From an uncultured Sulfitobacter sp. (GTDB lineage Bacteria > Pseudomonadota > Alphaproteobacteria > Rhodobacterales > Rhodobacteraceae): a DNA stretch of 64,000 nt. Of this stretch, positions 51,683-61,025 are shown piece by piece (position 1 is the stretch's first letter; the number at the start of each line of letters is the position of its first letter). The position numbers and the translations under genes were made by a program. The DNA lies in the NCBI GenBank assembly GCA_947492925.1, contig CANLOQ010000001.1, forward strand, positions 1,302,001-1,366,000. The letters are read 5' to 3'. Under the pieces are notes generated by a model. It was not told where the DNA came from and searched no databases. It worked only from the letters and a program-made list of their open reading frames with translations.

Positions 51683-52183
51683 TTGAACCTTAAGAAGATG
51701 CTGGGTGTATCCGGTGCCATTATGGCGGCCGCGTTCTGCGCCACGACCCTGAGCGCAGATCCGAAACCCAAGAACGCCAAGGCTTCTGACAGTCAGGCCG
51801 TTGCCAACTTTTACGCCGGCAGTTCCCGGTTGTGGAAGTCCTGCAATGGCGGAGGTGTCTATTTCGGTGGTGGCTGGGAAGCACAGGCCTACTGCAACAA
51901 GACCGCACCGTCGGTCGGGCTGGGCAAATGGTCAGTCAAGAACGGCGTCCTGTGTACCGATCTTGTCTGGTACTGGAAACAGGGTGACGGCGTAGGCTCC
52001 AAACCTGCGGACAAGAAGGATTGTATCGCGCATGTCACCGACGCCGAAGGGCAGATGTGGCGCCGGTGGAACGATGACGCGGATTGGTGGCGCGTGAAAC
52101 CGATCAAGGGCGACAAGAGTGCGGCCAAGGGCTTCAAGCTGAAATCAAAGGTCAATCGCACCCGCAAGAAGCTGGGCGTGTGA
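51683..52183 (+). CDS. DUF995 family exported protein
   Basis: 166 residues with a Sec signal (MLGVSGAIMAAAFCATTLSA, cleavage near residue 25). Cys and Trp residues are frequent in the mature part (SSRLWKSCNGGGVYFGGG, VLCTDLVWYWKQG), matching the DUF995 pattern, which is of unknown function. The start at TTG 51683 has a GGAG site; ATG 51698 is the alternative and also leaves the signal intact. It lies downstream of the LuxR gene and the 9-4-9 palindrome, and ends in a strong terminator. Confidence 0.82.
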   Translation: MNLKKMLGVSGAIMAAAFCATTLSADPKPKNAKASDSQAVANFYAGSSRLWKSCNGGGVYFGGGWEAQAYCNKTAPSVGLGKWSVKNGVLCTDLVWYWKQGDGVGSKPADKKDCIAHVTDAEGQMWRRWNDDADWWRVKPIKGDKSAAKGFKLKSKVNRTRKKLGV

Positions 52184-52229
52184 TGTGAAGAACAGTCGCG
52201 CGTGGGTGCTTTCCCGCGCGACTCTCCCT

Positions 52230-52269
52230 GGGGCCTGTCGCTGAATTGTCAGCAACGGGCCCCTTTTTT
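52230..52269 (+). terminator. Terminator after the DUF995 gene
   Basis: A GGGGCC / GGGCCCC stem continued by GCTGA/TCAGC inside, then TTTTTT. A smaller GTCGCGC/GCGCGAC hairpin precedes it (52196-52222). Confidence 0.9.
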
Positions 52270-52285
52270 GTGACGTTGGCTGGGA

Positions 52286-53128
52286 TCAGCCGCGATCGGG
52301 GTGGGCCGGATAGACACCCAGAATATTCAACATATTGGTGAAGTACCCCAGTTCCTCCAGCGCGCGTTTGACCGCCGGATCATCAGGATGCCCTTCGATG
52401 TCTGCATAGAACTGGGTGGCCGTAAAAGACCCCCCAACCATGTAGCTTTCTAGTTTGGTCATGTTCACGCCATTGGTGGCGAAACCGCCCATCGCCTTGT
52501 AAAGCGCTGCCGGAATGTTGCGCACCTCGAACACAAAGGTGGTCAACATCTTGTCGCCACGCCGGGTCAAATCAATGTCGGGCGACATCAGCAGGAAGCG
52601 GGTGGTGTTGTGGTCAAGATCCTCGATGTCGCGCGCAAGCACGTCAAGCCCATGAATGTCGGCAGCCACAGCACTGGCCAGCACGCCTTCATCCATCGTG
52701 TCAGCGGCGGCCAGATCCTCTGCGGCACCCGCGCTGTCGGCTGCGGCTTCGGAGGTGATGCCGTGCCGGTCAAGGAAACTGCGCGCCTGCGGAAGCAGCA
52801 CCATATGCGCACGCACGTGTTTGACATCTTTGAGTGCTGCACCCGGACGCGCCATCAGCGCGATGCGGACACGCACAAATGCCTCAGCGATAATGTGCAG
52901 TCCACTTTCGGGCAACAGGCGGTGAATATCGGCAACCCGCCCATAGGTGGTGTTTTCCACCGGCAGCATTGCCAGATCGGCACGGCCTTCGCGCACCGTG
53001 CGGATCACGTCTTCGAAGGTGACGCAAGGAACGGGAATCACATCCTCTCCCACCTGCAGGCAGGCTTCGTGACTGTAGGCCCCCAAGGCCCCCTGAAATG
53101 CGATGCGCGGGCTGGTTTTCTGAGACAT
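52286..53128 (-). CDS. pheA: Prephenate dehydratase
   Basis: 280 residues; stand-alone dehydratase plus ACT domain, without chorismate mutase. IAFQGALGAYSHEAC starts the catalytic half, DLDHNTTRFLLMS holds the catalytic TTRF motif near residue 180, and the ACT domain carries LESYMVGGSFTATQFYADIEGH, the ESRP-like phenylalanine-binding region. It makes phenylpyruvate in phenylalanine synthesis with feedback control. Divergent from the cytochrome gene. The start at 53128 gives the normal N-terminus; the frame extends upstream. Confidence 0.95.
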   Translation of the reverse strand: MSQKTSPRIAFQGALGAYSHEACLQVGEDVIPVPCVTFEDVIRTVREGRADLAMLPVENTTYGRVADIHRLLPESGLHIIAEAFVRVRIALMARPGAALKDVKHVRAHMVLLPQARSFLDRHGITSEAAADSAGAAEDLAAADTMDEGVLASAVAADIHGLDVLARDIEDLDHNTTRFLLMSPDIDLTRRGDKMLTTFVFEVRNIPAALYKAMGGFATNGVNMTKLESYMVGGSFTATQFYADIEGHPDDPAVKRALEELGYFTNMLNILGVYPAHPDRG

Positions 53129-53255
53129 TGGCGCAATCCTTCGCATATTAGTCGATGTCGGGCGTTTGGTCGCGGTAACTACACCTTGCCTGCATGCAGG
53201 GAAAGCAATAGATACGCGCTTGAAAAGCCTCAATAGACAGATACGGACCCATTCC

Positions 53256-53753
53256 ATGTTCGATACAATGACACTCACGAAGATCGCCAGCGGCCTGTTT
53301 GGTGCCTGGCTCGTCTTGCTGCTTGGCAAGTGGGGCGCGGAAGAGATTTATCACGCTGAAGCCCACGGTGAGCAATCTTACGTGATTGAAGTCGCTGACG
53401 CCGGACCGGCAGAGCCGGAGGAAGAGGTTGATGTTGCCATGCTGATGGCAGAAGCGGACCCGGACAAGGGTGCCAGCGTCTTTCGCAAATGTTCTGCCTG
53501 CCACAAGGTCGACGGAACTGACGGTGTCGGCCCCCACCTGAACGGTGTGGTCGGGCGCGAGATCGCTGCTGTGGACGGTTTCGGCTATTCCGGCGCTCTT
53601 GCTTCGCTTGACGGTTCATGGACCGAGGAAGAGCTGTATGGTTTCCTGTTGGACCCAAAAGGCTACGCACCGGGCACAAGCATGGGTTTTGCGGGCCTGA
53701 AAAAGCCGGAAGACAAGGCCAATGTCATCGCCTATCTTGCGAGCGTAGAATAA
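53256..53753 (+). CDS. Membrane-anchored cytochrome c (CycM/c552 type)
   Basis: 165 residues. One N-terminal helix (IASGLFGAWLVLLLGKW) anchors an acidic linker (AEPEEEVDVAML) and one heme domain with CSACH (about residue 83) and a Met ligand in GTSMGFAGL. It resembles the membrane cytochrome cy/c552 that carries electrons from the bc1 complex to the terminal oxidase in Rhodobacterales and Paracoccus. ATG 53256 is preceded by a weak ribosome site. Followed by a strong terminator. Confidence 0.93.
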   Translation: MFDTMTLTKIASGLFGAWLVLLLGKWGAEEIYHAEAHGEQSYVIEVADAGPAEPEEEVDVAMLMAEADPDKGASVFRKCSACHKVDGTDGVGPHLNGVVGREIAAVDGFGYSGALASLDGSWTEEELYGFLLDPKGYAPGTSMGFAGLKKPEDKANVIAYLASVE

Positions 53754-53775
53754 AAATCCTGTGATCCGGGACAAC

Positions 53776-53801
53776 AGGCCGCCTTGTAGGCGGCCTTTTT
53801 T
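53776..53801 (+). terminator. Terminator after the cytochrome c gene
   Basis: Perfect GGCCGCC / GGCGGCC arms with a 5-base loop followed by six T. It lies 22 bases after the stop. Confidence 0.93.
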
Positions 53802-53906
53802 GTGGCCACCACGCCAGATAACATATTCGCAACTTGTGTCTTGGCAGGCCGCGCCATTAGCTTACATGAACGCATGATGTGACTTGCGATGCAAAGGATG
53901 TGCCTG

Positions 53907-55835
53907 ATGACCCGATCAACGACACGAACCGCCTCCCGTCCTGCCAAAGGCATGCAGTGGTTGCACTGGGCGGCCCTTGCCACACTGGGACTGGGGTTGA
54001 TTGTGTCCGGTGGGGTCTCTGCGCAGGAGAACACCATCAAAAGTCATGGCTACAGCTTTTACGGTGATCTGAGCTATCCGGCCGATTATACGCATTTCAG
54101 TTATGTGAACCCGGACGCACCAAAGGGTGGCGAAATTTCTGTGGCGATGCTGGGCACCTTCGACAGCATGAACCCTTACAGCCGCAAGGGGCGGGGCGGT
54201 GCATTGTCAACGATGATGTACGAAAGCCTGCTGGGTGAGGGCATCAACGTGCCAGCACCGGCGGATGTCTATGCCGAATACTACTGCCTGCTGTGCGAAA
54301 GCCTCGAATACGACGAGGGCAAGAATTACGTTATCTTCTACATGCGACCCGAGGCGCGTTTTTCTGACGGCACACCCGTGACCGCACATGATGTGGCCTT
54401 CAGCCAACAGCTGATCCTTGAGCAGGGTCTGCGGTCTTACGCTGATGCTGTCAGCAAGCGCATCCAGAACATCGAAGTGATCGACGATCATACAATCCGT
54501 TATGATTTCACACCGGGCATTTCGCGCCGCAGCCTGATTGAAGTGGTGGGTGGCATGTCGGTCTGGTCCAAGAAATGGTACGAGGAAACCGGTGCGCGGC
54601 TGGACGAAAGCCGTCTTGAGACATCTCCGGGGTCCGGGGCCTATATGATCGAAGAAATCGACGTGAACCGCCGCATCGTCTACAAACGGAACCCAGATTA
54701 TTGGGGTGCTGATCTGCCGTTCAACAAAGGCCGCAACAACTTTGACAGCATCCGGGTAGAATATTTTGGGGATGACGGCGCGGCGTTTGAGGCGTTCAAG
54801 GCAGGTGAATACACCTTCCGTGCAGAGACAAGTTCAAGGCAGTGGGCATCGGCCTATGATTTTCCAAAGGTTGATCAGGGGCAAGTGCTGAAGAAGGAAC
54901 TGCCAAACGGCTCGCCGCCGACGCCGACGGGTATTGTTTTCAACCTGGGCCGTGAGGTCTTGCAGGACAAACGTGTGCGCGAGGCCGTTGCGCTGGGCTT
55001 TAACTTTGAATGGACGAATGAATCGCTTCAGTTTGGTCTTTTCCGCCAGCGCGCGTCATTCAATCAGGGCACGCCACTTCAGGCCGAAGGTGTGCCACAG
55101 GGTGCAGAGCTTGCCTTTCTGGAATCGCTGGGCGATCTGGTGCCGCCTGAAATGCTGACGCAAGAGGCACGTATGCCGCATACATCAGGTGCCGACCGCC
55201 TGCTGGATCGCCGCAATCTGCGGCAGGCCATGCGTCTGCTGGACGATGCGGGCTGGGCTGTAGGTGCTGATGGCAAGCGCCGCAATGCGAACGGTGAACC
55301 GCTGAGACTGGTCTTTTTGATGAATGCCTCGGGGTCTGCCACGCTTACGGCGGTGGTCGAGAATTTCATGTCTAACCTTGAAGCGATGGGGATTGAGGCC
55401 GTCACCGAGCGGGTCGATGCATCCCAATTCACCGCCCGGCAACGGGATCGCGACTATGACCTGGTGTATGATCAGTACATCCCGTTCCTCAGTACGGGCG
55501 GCGGGTTGCAACAGTTCTACGGATCAGAAGCCGCTGAATTTTCGGTCTTTAACCCCGCCGGGCTGGCCAGTCCGTTGGTGGATGAAATCATCGAAGCGTC
55601 CCAGCGCATGGAAACCAAAGAAGAAACCGATACCACCCTCATCGCGCTGGACCGGGCTCTGCGTCATGAGTTTTTCATGGTCCCGATGTGGTACAATGAT
55701 GTGCATTGGGTTGCCTATTACGACCAGTATGAGCATCCCGAAACCATACCGGCCTACGGATTGGGGTATTTCGATTTCTGGTGGTACGATGCCGAAGGGG
55801 CGGATGCCCTGAAAGCGGCAGGCGCGTTGAGGTAA
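53907..55835 (+). CDS. yejA: Peptide ABC transporter substrate-binding protein YejA
   Basis: 642 residues, the long YejA form of the family 5 solute-binding proteins. Signal region residues 1-32 (helix WAALATLGLGLIVSGG, then SAQEN). Family features are YGDLSYPADYTHFSYVNPDAPKGG near the mature start, YYCLLCESLEYDEG and GYFDFWWYDAEGADALKAAGA at the end. ATG 53907 has AAAGGA 8 bases upstream; Met codons at 53889 and 53898 are less likely. First gene of yejABEF. Confidence 0.93.
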   Translation: MTRSTTRTASRPAKGMQWLHWAALATLGLGLIVSGGVSAQENTIKSHGYSFYGDLSYPADYTHFSYVNPDAPKGGEISVAMLGTFDSMNPYSRKGRGGALSTMMYESLLGEGINVPAPADVYAEYYCLLCESLEYDEGKNYVIFYMRPEARFSDGTPVTAHDVAFSQQLILEQGLRSYADAVSKRIQNIEVIDDHTIRYDFTPGISRRSLIEVVGGMSVWSKKWYEETGARLDESRLETSPGSGAYMIEEIDVNRRIVYKRNPDYWGADLPFNKGRNNFDSIRVEYFGDDGAAFEAFKAGEYTFRAETSSRQWASAYDFPKVDQGQVLKKELPNGSPPTPTGIVFNLGREVLQDKRVREAVALGFNFEWTNESLQFGLFRQRASFNQGTPLQAEGVPQGAELAFLESLGDLVPPEMLTQEARMPHTSGADRLLDRRNLRQAMRLLDDAGWAVGADGKRRNANGEPLRLVFLMNASGSATLTAVVENFMSNLEAMGIEAVTERVDASQFTARQRDRDYDLVYDQYIPFLSTGGGLQQFYGSEAAEFSVFNPAGLASPLVDEIIEASQRMETKEETDTTLIALDRALRHEFFMVPMWYNDVHWVAYYDQYEHPETIPAYGLGYFDFWWYDAEGADALKAAGALR

Positions 55836-55844
55836 TTCACCCCG

Positions 55845-56936
55845 ATGGGCGCCTATATTCTTCGACGGCTTTTGCTGATCATCCCGACACTGCTGGGGAT
55901 CATGCTGATCAACTTTACGCTGGTGCAGTTTGTGCCCGGTGGCCCGATTGAACAGGCCATTGCCCGTGCGCAGGGCGGTGGCGATGTCTTTGGTGGGTTC
56001 GCCGGGGGCAACAACGATGCGGGCGCAGAGGATCTAAGCAGCAGTTCAGAAAGCACCTACGTCGGTGCCCGTGGTTTGCCGCCAGAGTTCATCGAAGAGC
56101 TGGAGCGCGAGTTTGGGTTCGATAAACCACCCGTTGAGCGGTTTTTGAACATGCTGTGGAACTACATGCGTTTTGATTTTGGTGAGAGTTATTTCCGTTC
56201 GATCAGCGTGATCGACCTGATCAAGGAAAAGCTGCCTGTGTCGATTACGCTTGGGCTGTGGTCGACATTGATTGCCTATCTGATTTCCATTCCGTTGGGC
56301 ATCCGCAAGGCCGTGCGCGACGGATCACGCTTTGACACATGGACGTCAGGTGCGATCATCGCAGCCTACGCGATCCCCGGTTTTCTGTTCGCCATCCTAT
56401 TGCTGGTGCTTTTTGCCGGTGGATCATATTACCAGATTTTCCCGCTGCGCGGTCTGACGTCAGATAATTTCGATGAACTCAGCACGCTGGGTAAGATCGG
56501 GGATTACTTCTGGCATATCACGTTGCCGGTTCTTGCCTCGACCATCTCTGCCTTTGCCACGCTGACGCTGCTGACCAAAAACAGCTTTCTGGACGAGATC
56601 AAGAAACACTACGTGATGACCGCCCGCGCCAAGGGGTTGTCAGAGCGCAAGGTGCTCTACGGCCACGTGTTCCGCAACGCCATGCTGATCGTGATTGCGG
56701 GTTTTCCGGCGGTGTTTATCGGCGTCTTCTTTGGGGGCTCGCTGATTATCGAAACCATCTTCTCGCTCGACGGTTTGGGGCGTCTGGGGTTTGAGGCCGC
56801 CGTGGCCCGCGATTATCCGATCGTCTTTGGCACGCTGTTCATCTTTGGCCTGATTGGCCTGATCGTCGGCATCCTGTCCGATCTGATGTATGTGCTGGTT
56901 GATCCGCGCATTGATTTTGAGCGGAGGGAAGGCTGA
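55845..56936 (+). CDS. yejB: Peptide ABC transporter permease YejB
   Basis: 363 residues. Family signature [40 protein letters not shown], a periplasmic insert with Gly/Ser residues ([14 protein letters not shown]), then six helices with [39 protein letters not shown], the coupling loop. It begins 9 bases after yejA and overlaps yejE by one base. Confidence 0.95.
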   Translation: MGAYILRRLLLIIPTLLGIMLINFTLVQFVPGGPIEQAIARAQGGGDVFGGFAGGNNDAGAEDLSSSSESTYVGARGLPPEFIEELEREFGFDKPPVERFLNMLWNYMRFDFGESYFRSISVIDLIKEKLPVSITLGLWSTLIAYLISIPLGIRKAVRDGSRFDTWTSGAIIAAYAIPGFLFAILLLVLFAGGSYYQIFPLRGLTSDNFDELSTLGKIGDYFWHITLPVLASTISAFATLTLLTKNSFLDEIKKHYVMTARAKGLSERKVLYGHVFRNAMLIVIAGFPAVFIGVFFGGSLIIETIFSLDGLGRLGFEAAVARDYPIVFGTLFIFGLIGLIVGILSDLMYVLVDPRIDFERREG

Positions 56937-58042
56937 TGGCTTTGTCCCCGCTGAACCAGCGCCGCTGGCGCAATTTCACCCGCAACCGCCGCGCCTATTG
57001 GAGCCTTTGGATCTTTGCGATCCTGTTCGGCATTTCGCTGTTTGCGGAGTTTGTGGCAAACGACAAGCCGATCCTCGTGAACTATCGCGGCGAATATTAT
57101 ATGCCGATCTTCAATTTCTACGCAGAAACCGAATTTGGCGGGGATTTCCAGACTGAAGCGGTGTACCGCGACCCGGAGGTGAAATGCCTGATCGAGACAG
57201 GCGGGCTGGACCTGTGTTTTGATGATCCCGAAGGATACATCGAGGATGCGCAGGACGGTGTGATCGAGGGCGAGGCGATTGCGAAAGGCTGGGCCATCTG
57301 GCCGATTATCCCATACAGCTTTGACACTGCCGTGGACCGTCCCGGTGCCGCACCCCTGCCGCCCAATGGCCAGAACTGGCTGGGCACCGATGGCACCAAG
57401 CGCGATGTCATGGCCCGGGTGATCCACGGGTTCCGCCTGTCTATTCTCTTCACCCTGATCGTGACAGGGCTGGCCAGTCTGATCGGCGTGATCGCCGGTG
57501 CTGTGCAGGGGTTCTTTGGCGGCTGGACCGATCTGATCTTTCAGCGGATCATTGAGATATGGTCCTCCACCCCGTCGCTTTATGTGATCATCATCATGTT
57601 CGCGATACTGGGGCGCAGTTTCTGGCTTTTGGTCATATTGCTGGTTTTGTTCAGTTGGACATCGCTCGTGGGGGTGGTGCGCGCCGAATTCCTGCGCGCG
57701 CGCAATCTTGAGTATGTGCGTGCGGCGCGGGCGCTGGGTGTCAGCAACGTCACCATCATGTTCCGCCATATGCTGCCCAACGCAATGGTCGCCACACTGA
57801 CGATGCTGCCTTTCATCATCACCGGCACAATCAGTACGCTGGCGATTCTCGATTTTCTGGGTTTCGGCCTGCCGTCCTCGGCCCCATCGCTGGGGGAATT
57901 GACGTTGCAAGCCAAACAGAACCTGCAGGCGCCTTGGCTGGCCTTCACCGCCTTCTTTACTTTTGCCATCATGCTGTCCCTGCTGGTGTTCATTTTTGAG
58001 GGTATCCGCGATGCCTTTGACCCGCGAAAGACCTTTTCATGA
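56936..58042 (+). CDS. yejE: Peptide ABC transporter permease YejE
   Basis: 368 residues. The YejE-type N-terminus LNQRRWRNFTRNRRAYWSLWIFAILFGISLFAEF is followed by a long periplasmic domain (residues about 40-160 with WLGTDGTKRDVMARVIHGFR, the DPP/OPP-permease motif) and the core helices, with RAARALGVSNVTIMFRHMLPNAM as coupling loop. TGATG overlap with yejB and ATGA overlap with yejF give strict co-translation. Confidence 0.95.
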   Translation: MALSPLNQRRWRNFTRNRRAYWSLWIFAILFGISLFAEFVANDKPILVNYRGEYYMPIFNFYAETEFGGDFQTEAVYRDPEVKCLIETGGLDLCFDDPEGYIEDAQDGVIEGEAIAKGWAIWPIIPYSFDTAVDRPGAAPLPPNGQNWLGTDGTKRDVMARVIHGFRLSILFTLIVTGLASLIGVIAGAVQGFFGGWTDLIFQRIIEIWSSTPSLYVIIIMFAILGRSFWLLVILLVLFSWTSLVGVVRAEFLRARNLEYVRAARALGVSNVTIMFRHMLPNAMVATLTMLPFIITGTISTLAILDFLGFGLPSSAPSLGELTLQAKQNLQAPWLAFTAFFTFAIMLSLLVFIFEGIRDAFDPRKTFS

Positions 58043-59619
58043 GCGCACTTCTTGAGGTCAAAGACCTGCGGGTTGGGTTCCGGCAGGATGGCAAGCTGAG
58101 CGAGGCCGTCAAAGGCGTGTCTTTCCATGTTGAGCGGGGAGAGACCGTGGCACTGGTGGGTGAAAGCGGATCGGGCAAGTCAGTGTCGGCTCTGTCTACC
58201 GTATCGCTGTTGGGCGACAGCGCCGAGGTATCGGGCAGCGTGAACTACGATAGCCAGCAGATGATCGGCGCGAGCGAGGCGCTGTTGCGCAAGGTGCGCG
58301 GCAACGACATCAGCTTTATTTTCCAAGAACCGATGACCTCGCTTAACCCGCTGCACACGATTGAAAAGCAACTGGCCGAAAGCCTTGCCCTGCATCAGGG
58401 TCTGGCGGGTGACGCCGCCCGTGCCCGTATCCTGGAACTGCTCGACAAGGTCGGCATCAACGATGCCGAAAGCCGTCTGGGTGCCTATCCGCACCAATTG
58501 TCCGGCGGGCAGCGCCAGCGCGTGATGATCGCAATGGCTTTGGCCAACAAGCCCGACGTGCTGATCGCGGATGAGCCGACAACCGCGCTGGATGTGACCA
58601 TACAGGCGCAGATCCTTGAGCTGTTGAAAGAGCTGAAAGACAGCGAAGGCATGGGGCTTTTGTTCATCACGCACGATCTGGGTATCGTGCGCCGCATCGC
58701 GGACCGTGTCTGCGTCATGCAAAAGGGCGAGATCGTCGAGCAAGGGCCGACGGCCGAGATTTTCGGCAACCCGCAACATCCCTACACCATCAAACTGCTT
58801 AGCGCGGAACCCACCGGGCAGCCCGCACCGGTCCCCGAGGATGCAAGGGAGATCGTGCGCGCCGATCATCTCAAGGTGTGGTTCCCGATCCAGCAAGGTT
58901 TGCTGCGCCGCACGGTTGGACATGTAAAGGCCGTCAACGACGCCACGTTCTCTGTGCGCGCGGGGGAGACACTGGGCATCGTCGGCGAAAGCGGGTCCGG
59001 CAAGACGACAATGGCGCTGGCGATCATGCGTCTGATCGCATCAGAAGGTGGTATCACCTTCATGGATCAGGATGTACGCCGCTGGTCCACACGTGAACTG
59101 CGTCGCCTGCGTTCAGAAATGCAGATCGTATTTCAGGACCCGTTCGGCTCGCTCTCGCCGCGCATGACATGTTTTCAGATCATCTCTGAAGGGCTTGCCA
59201 TCCACGGTATCGACAAGGGCAAAGACCAGCGTGTGCTGGTACATGAGGTGATGGAAGAGGTCGGTCTCGACCCTGCCACGATGGACCGGTATCCCCATGA
59301 ATTTTCCGGCGGGCAACGGCAGCGCATCGCGATTGCCCGTGCGATGGTGCTGCGGCCCAAGTTGTTGGTGCTGGACGAGCCGACAAGCGCGCTTGATATG
59401 ACAGTGCAGGTGCAGATTGTTGAGTTGCTGCGCGAATTGCAGGTGAAATACGGTCTGGCGTATCTGTTCATCAGCCACGACCTGAAGGTGGTGCGCGCGA
59501 TGTCGCACAATGTCATGGTGATGAAACGGGGTGACGTTGTGGAATACGGCGCATCCGAAGATCTCTATGACAGGCCGCAATCAGAGTATACGCGCGCCTT
59601 GTTGCAGGCCACAGCCTAA
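58039..59619 (+). CDS. yejF: Peptide ABC transporter ATPase YejF (tandem ATPase domains)
   Basis: 526 residues with two ABC cassettes. First: [41 protein letters not shown]. Second (from about residue 275): [43 protein letters not shown]. Both C-termini carry the [24 protein letters not shown] regulatory ends. Yej importers take up peptides, including microcin C-type compounds in enterobacteria, and help resist antimicrobial peptides in other species. Last gene of the operon. Confidence 0.95.
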   Translation: MSALLEVKDLRVGFRQDGKLSEAVKGVSFHVERGETVALVGESGSGKSVSALSTVSLLGDSAEVSGSVNYDSQQMIGASEALLRKVRGNDISFIFQEPMTSLNPLHTIEKQLAESLALHQGLAGDAARARILELLDKVGINDAESRLGAYPHQLSGGQRQRVMIAMALANKPDVLIADEPTTALDVTIQAQILELLKELKDSEGMGLLFITHDLGIVRRIADRVCVMQKGEIVEQGPTAEIFGNPQHPYTIKLLSAEPTGQPAPVPEDAREIVRADHLKVWFPIQQGLLRRTVGHVKAVNDATFSVRAGETLGIVGESGSGKTTMALAIMRLIASEGGITFMDQDVRRWSTRELRRLRSEMQIVFQDPFGSLSPRMTCFQIISEGLAIHGIDKGKDQRVLVHEVMEEVGLDPATMDRYPHEFSGGQRQRIAIARAMVLRPKLLVLDEPTSALDMTVQVQIVELLRELQVKYGLAYLFISHDLKVVRAMSHNVMVMKRGDVVEYGASEDLYDRPQSEYTRALLQATA

Positions 59620-59701
59620 GCGGCTTGCGGGCTGCAGGCCGTCGTACTGCGTTTGATCCAGATCATTTCATTGTCGCGCTGTTTTGCGTCATAACCAAGC
59701 G

Positions 59702-60475
59702 ATGAAGACCAGATCTCACGGCGCACCTGTCCTGCGTACGCCCACCCACAATGACTTTCTGTCGGCCCTGTCGCTGGGCTGGCGTGATTTTCGGGCCAGT
59801 CCGCTGACGGATTTGGCTTTCGCCAGCTTCTTTGTAGTCGCCGGATTGCTGATGATGTGGGTCACATGGGCCACGGGGCACACCTTCTGGCTGATACTTG
59901 CTGTAATGGGATTCCCGTTGGTTGGCACATTAGGGGCCGTCGGTTTTTATGAGGTCAGCAGACGGCAAAGCGTGCGTGAGGCCGTGAGCTTTGGAACGGT
60001 CTTTCGCCATGCCTGGGCCGAGCGCGGCGGACAGTTGCCGTGGCTCTCCGCCATCATTGTCGTTACCTTCATGTTCTGGTTTTTTCTGGGCCACATGATC
60101 TTTGCCCTGTTTCTGGGATTGTCCACGATGACGAACGTGTCCTCGTCACTGGATGTTTTTCTGACGACACAGGGCATGACAATGCTGGCCTTTGGCAGCG
60201 CTGTCGGGGCGGGTTTTGCGGTGTTTGTTTTTGCAATCACAGTCATGGGCATGCCGATGCTGCTGGACCGCGATGTAGATTTCGTGACGGCGATGCTGGC
60301 TTCGATCCGTGCGGTGGCGCGAGCACCAATGGCCTTTCTGGGCTGGGGCATTGTTCTTGCCGTGATCACGCTGCTTGCGATGGTGCCGCTGTTTCTGGGG
60401 CTTTTTGTTGCCATGCCGGTGCTGGGACACGCGACATGGCGTCTCTATGCGCGGCTTTCGACACCGGTTGCCTAG
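59702..60475 (+). CDS. DUF2189 family membrane protein
   Basis: 257 residues, about six membrane helices. The block DFLSALSLGWRDFRASPLTDLAFASFFVV, then FYEVSRRQSVREAVSFGTV, then FVTAMLASIRAVARAPMAFLGWG matches DUF2189, which is of unknown function and is sometimes loosely annotated as a cytochrome oxidase subunit. ATG 59702 is chosen over the TTG at 59684. It ends 4 bases inside the convergent gene. Confidence 0.85.
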   Translation: MKTRSHGAPVLRTPTHNDFLSALSLGWRDFRASPLTDLAFASFFVVAGLLMMWVTWATGHTFWLILAVMGFPLVGTLGAVGFYEVSRRQSVREAVSFGTVFRHAWAERGGQLPWLSAIIVVTFMFWFFLGHMIFALFLGLSTMTNVSSSLDVFLTTQGMTMLAFGSAVGAGFAVFVFAITVMGMPMLLDRDVDFVTAMLASIRAVARAPMAFLGWGIVLAVITLLAMVPLFLGLFVAMPVLGHATWRLYARLSTPVA

Positions 60476-60771
60476 GCGCTTAGCAGCCCGGCAACCATTG
60501 CCCCCAAAGCGACCAAATGGATCAGTATGATTGCCTTGTCCCGCCACAACAGGCCGACGGCAAACCAGCCAATCAAGCCGATAAGGAAAAGGTAGATGTT
60601 CAGCGGTGTCATGCCAAATGCCGTGGCGGTATAGCCCAATATCTGCACGATCGAGGCGGCCCATTTCACAATCATCACGGCCAGTGCACGATCCAGCGGA
60701 AAGACAGTGGCCGGCGGTTTCAGGCTGATCAGGTTACCTAAGGGCGGGGCCATCGTTTTTGTCGGGGTCAT
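60472..60771 (-). CDS. Short membrane protein (DUF6552-like)
   Basis: 99 residues with two helices (IVKWAASIVQILGYTATAFGMTPLNIYLFLIGLIGWFAVGLLW and IILIHLVALGAMVAGLLSA). The pattern resembles a Rhodobacterales DUF6552 family, recalled from memory. ATG 60771 has GAGGCCACCA just before it. It follows the 48-codon gene by 8 bases and is probably co-transcribed with it. Confidence 0.72.
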   Translation of the reverse strand: MTPTKTMAPPLGNLISLKPPATVFPLDRALAVMIVKWAASIVQILGYTATAFGMTPLNIYLFLIGLIGWFAVGLLWRDKAIILIHLVALGAMVAGLLSA

Positions 60772-60779
60772 TGGTGGCC

Positions 60780-60926
60780 TCACAGGTTCTTTGGATTGAT
60801 GTCAAAGGTCTTGCGTCTCGCGAACCAGCGGCGGCGCTGCGTCTGGCCTTTGGGGGGCACATCGCGGAGGGACACTGTGTCACTGCGGGTCGCAGTCAGA
60901 AACGAGCGTGCATAGATATCTAACAT
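60780..60926 (-). CDS. Small protein, 48 residues, Arg-rich
   Basis: A short open frame with a good ribosome site (AAGGAAATCTC before the ATG). The protein starts MLDIYARSFLTATRSDTVSL, has a basic middle (KGQTQRRRWFARRK) and ends FDINPKNL. Its stop lies 8 bases before the start of the 99-residue membrane protein gene, suggesting an operon. I know no family. The coding call rests on the ribosome site, position and spacing. Confidence 0.6.
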   Translation of the reverse strand: MLDIYARSFLTATRSDTVSLRDVPPKGQTQRRRWFARRKTFDINPKNL

Positions 60927-60986
60927 GAGATTTCCTTACTGAATTGATCTGATGTTTGATATATTGCGCCAAACGGGCTTTTATAC

Positions 60987-61001
60987 GAGTCATCAAAACT
61001 C
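60987..61001. promoter_or_regulatory. Candidate LysR operator, GAGT-N7-ACTC
   Basis: GAGT and ACTC flank seven bases in the 99-base divergent gap between the LysR gene and the 48-codon gene. LysR proteins usually bind T-N11-A dyads near their own promoter, so this is a plausible site only. Confidence 0.35.
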
Positions 61002-61025
61002 ATGATATGTAATCAGGACTTAAGT

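Noticed and set aside
52184-52229. First small hairpin after DUF995 as a riboswitch
   Set aside because: A short GC stem just before the true terminator; no aptamer-like structure.
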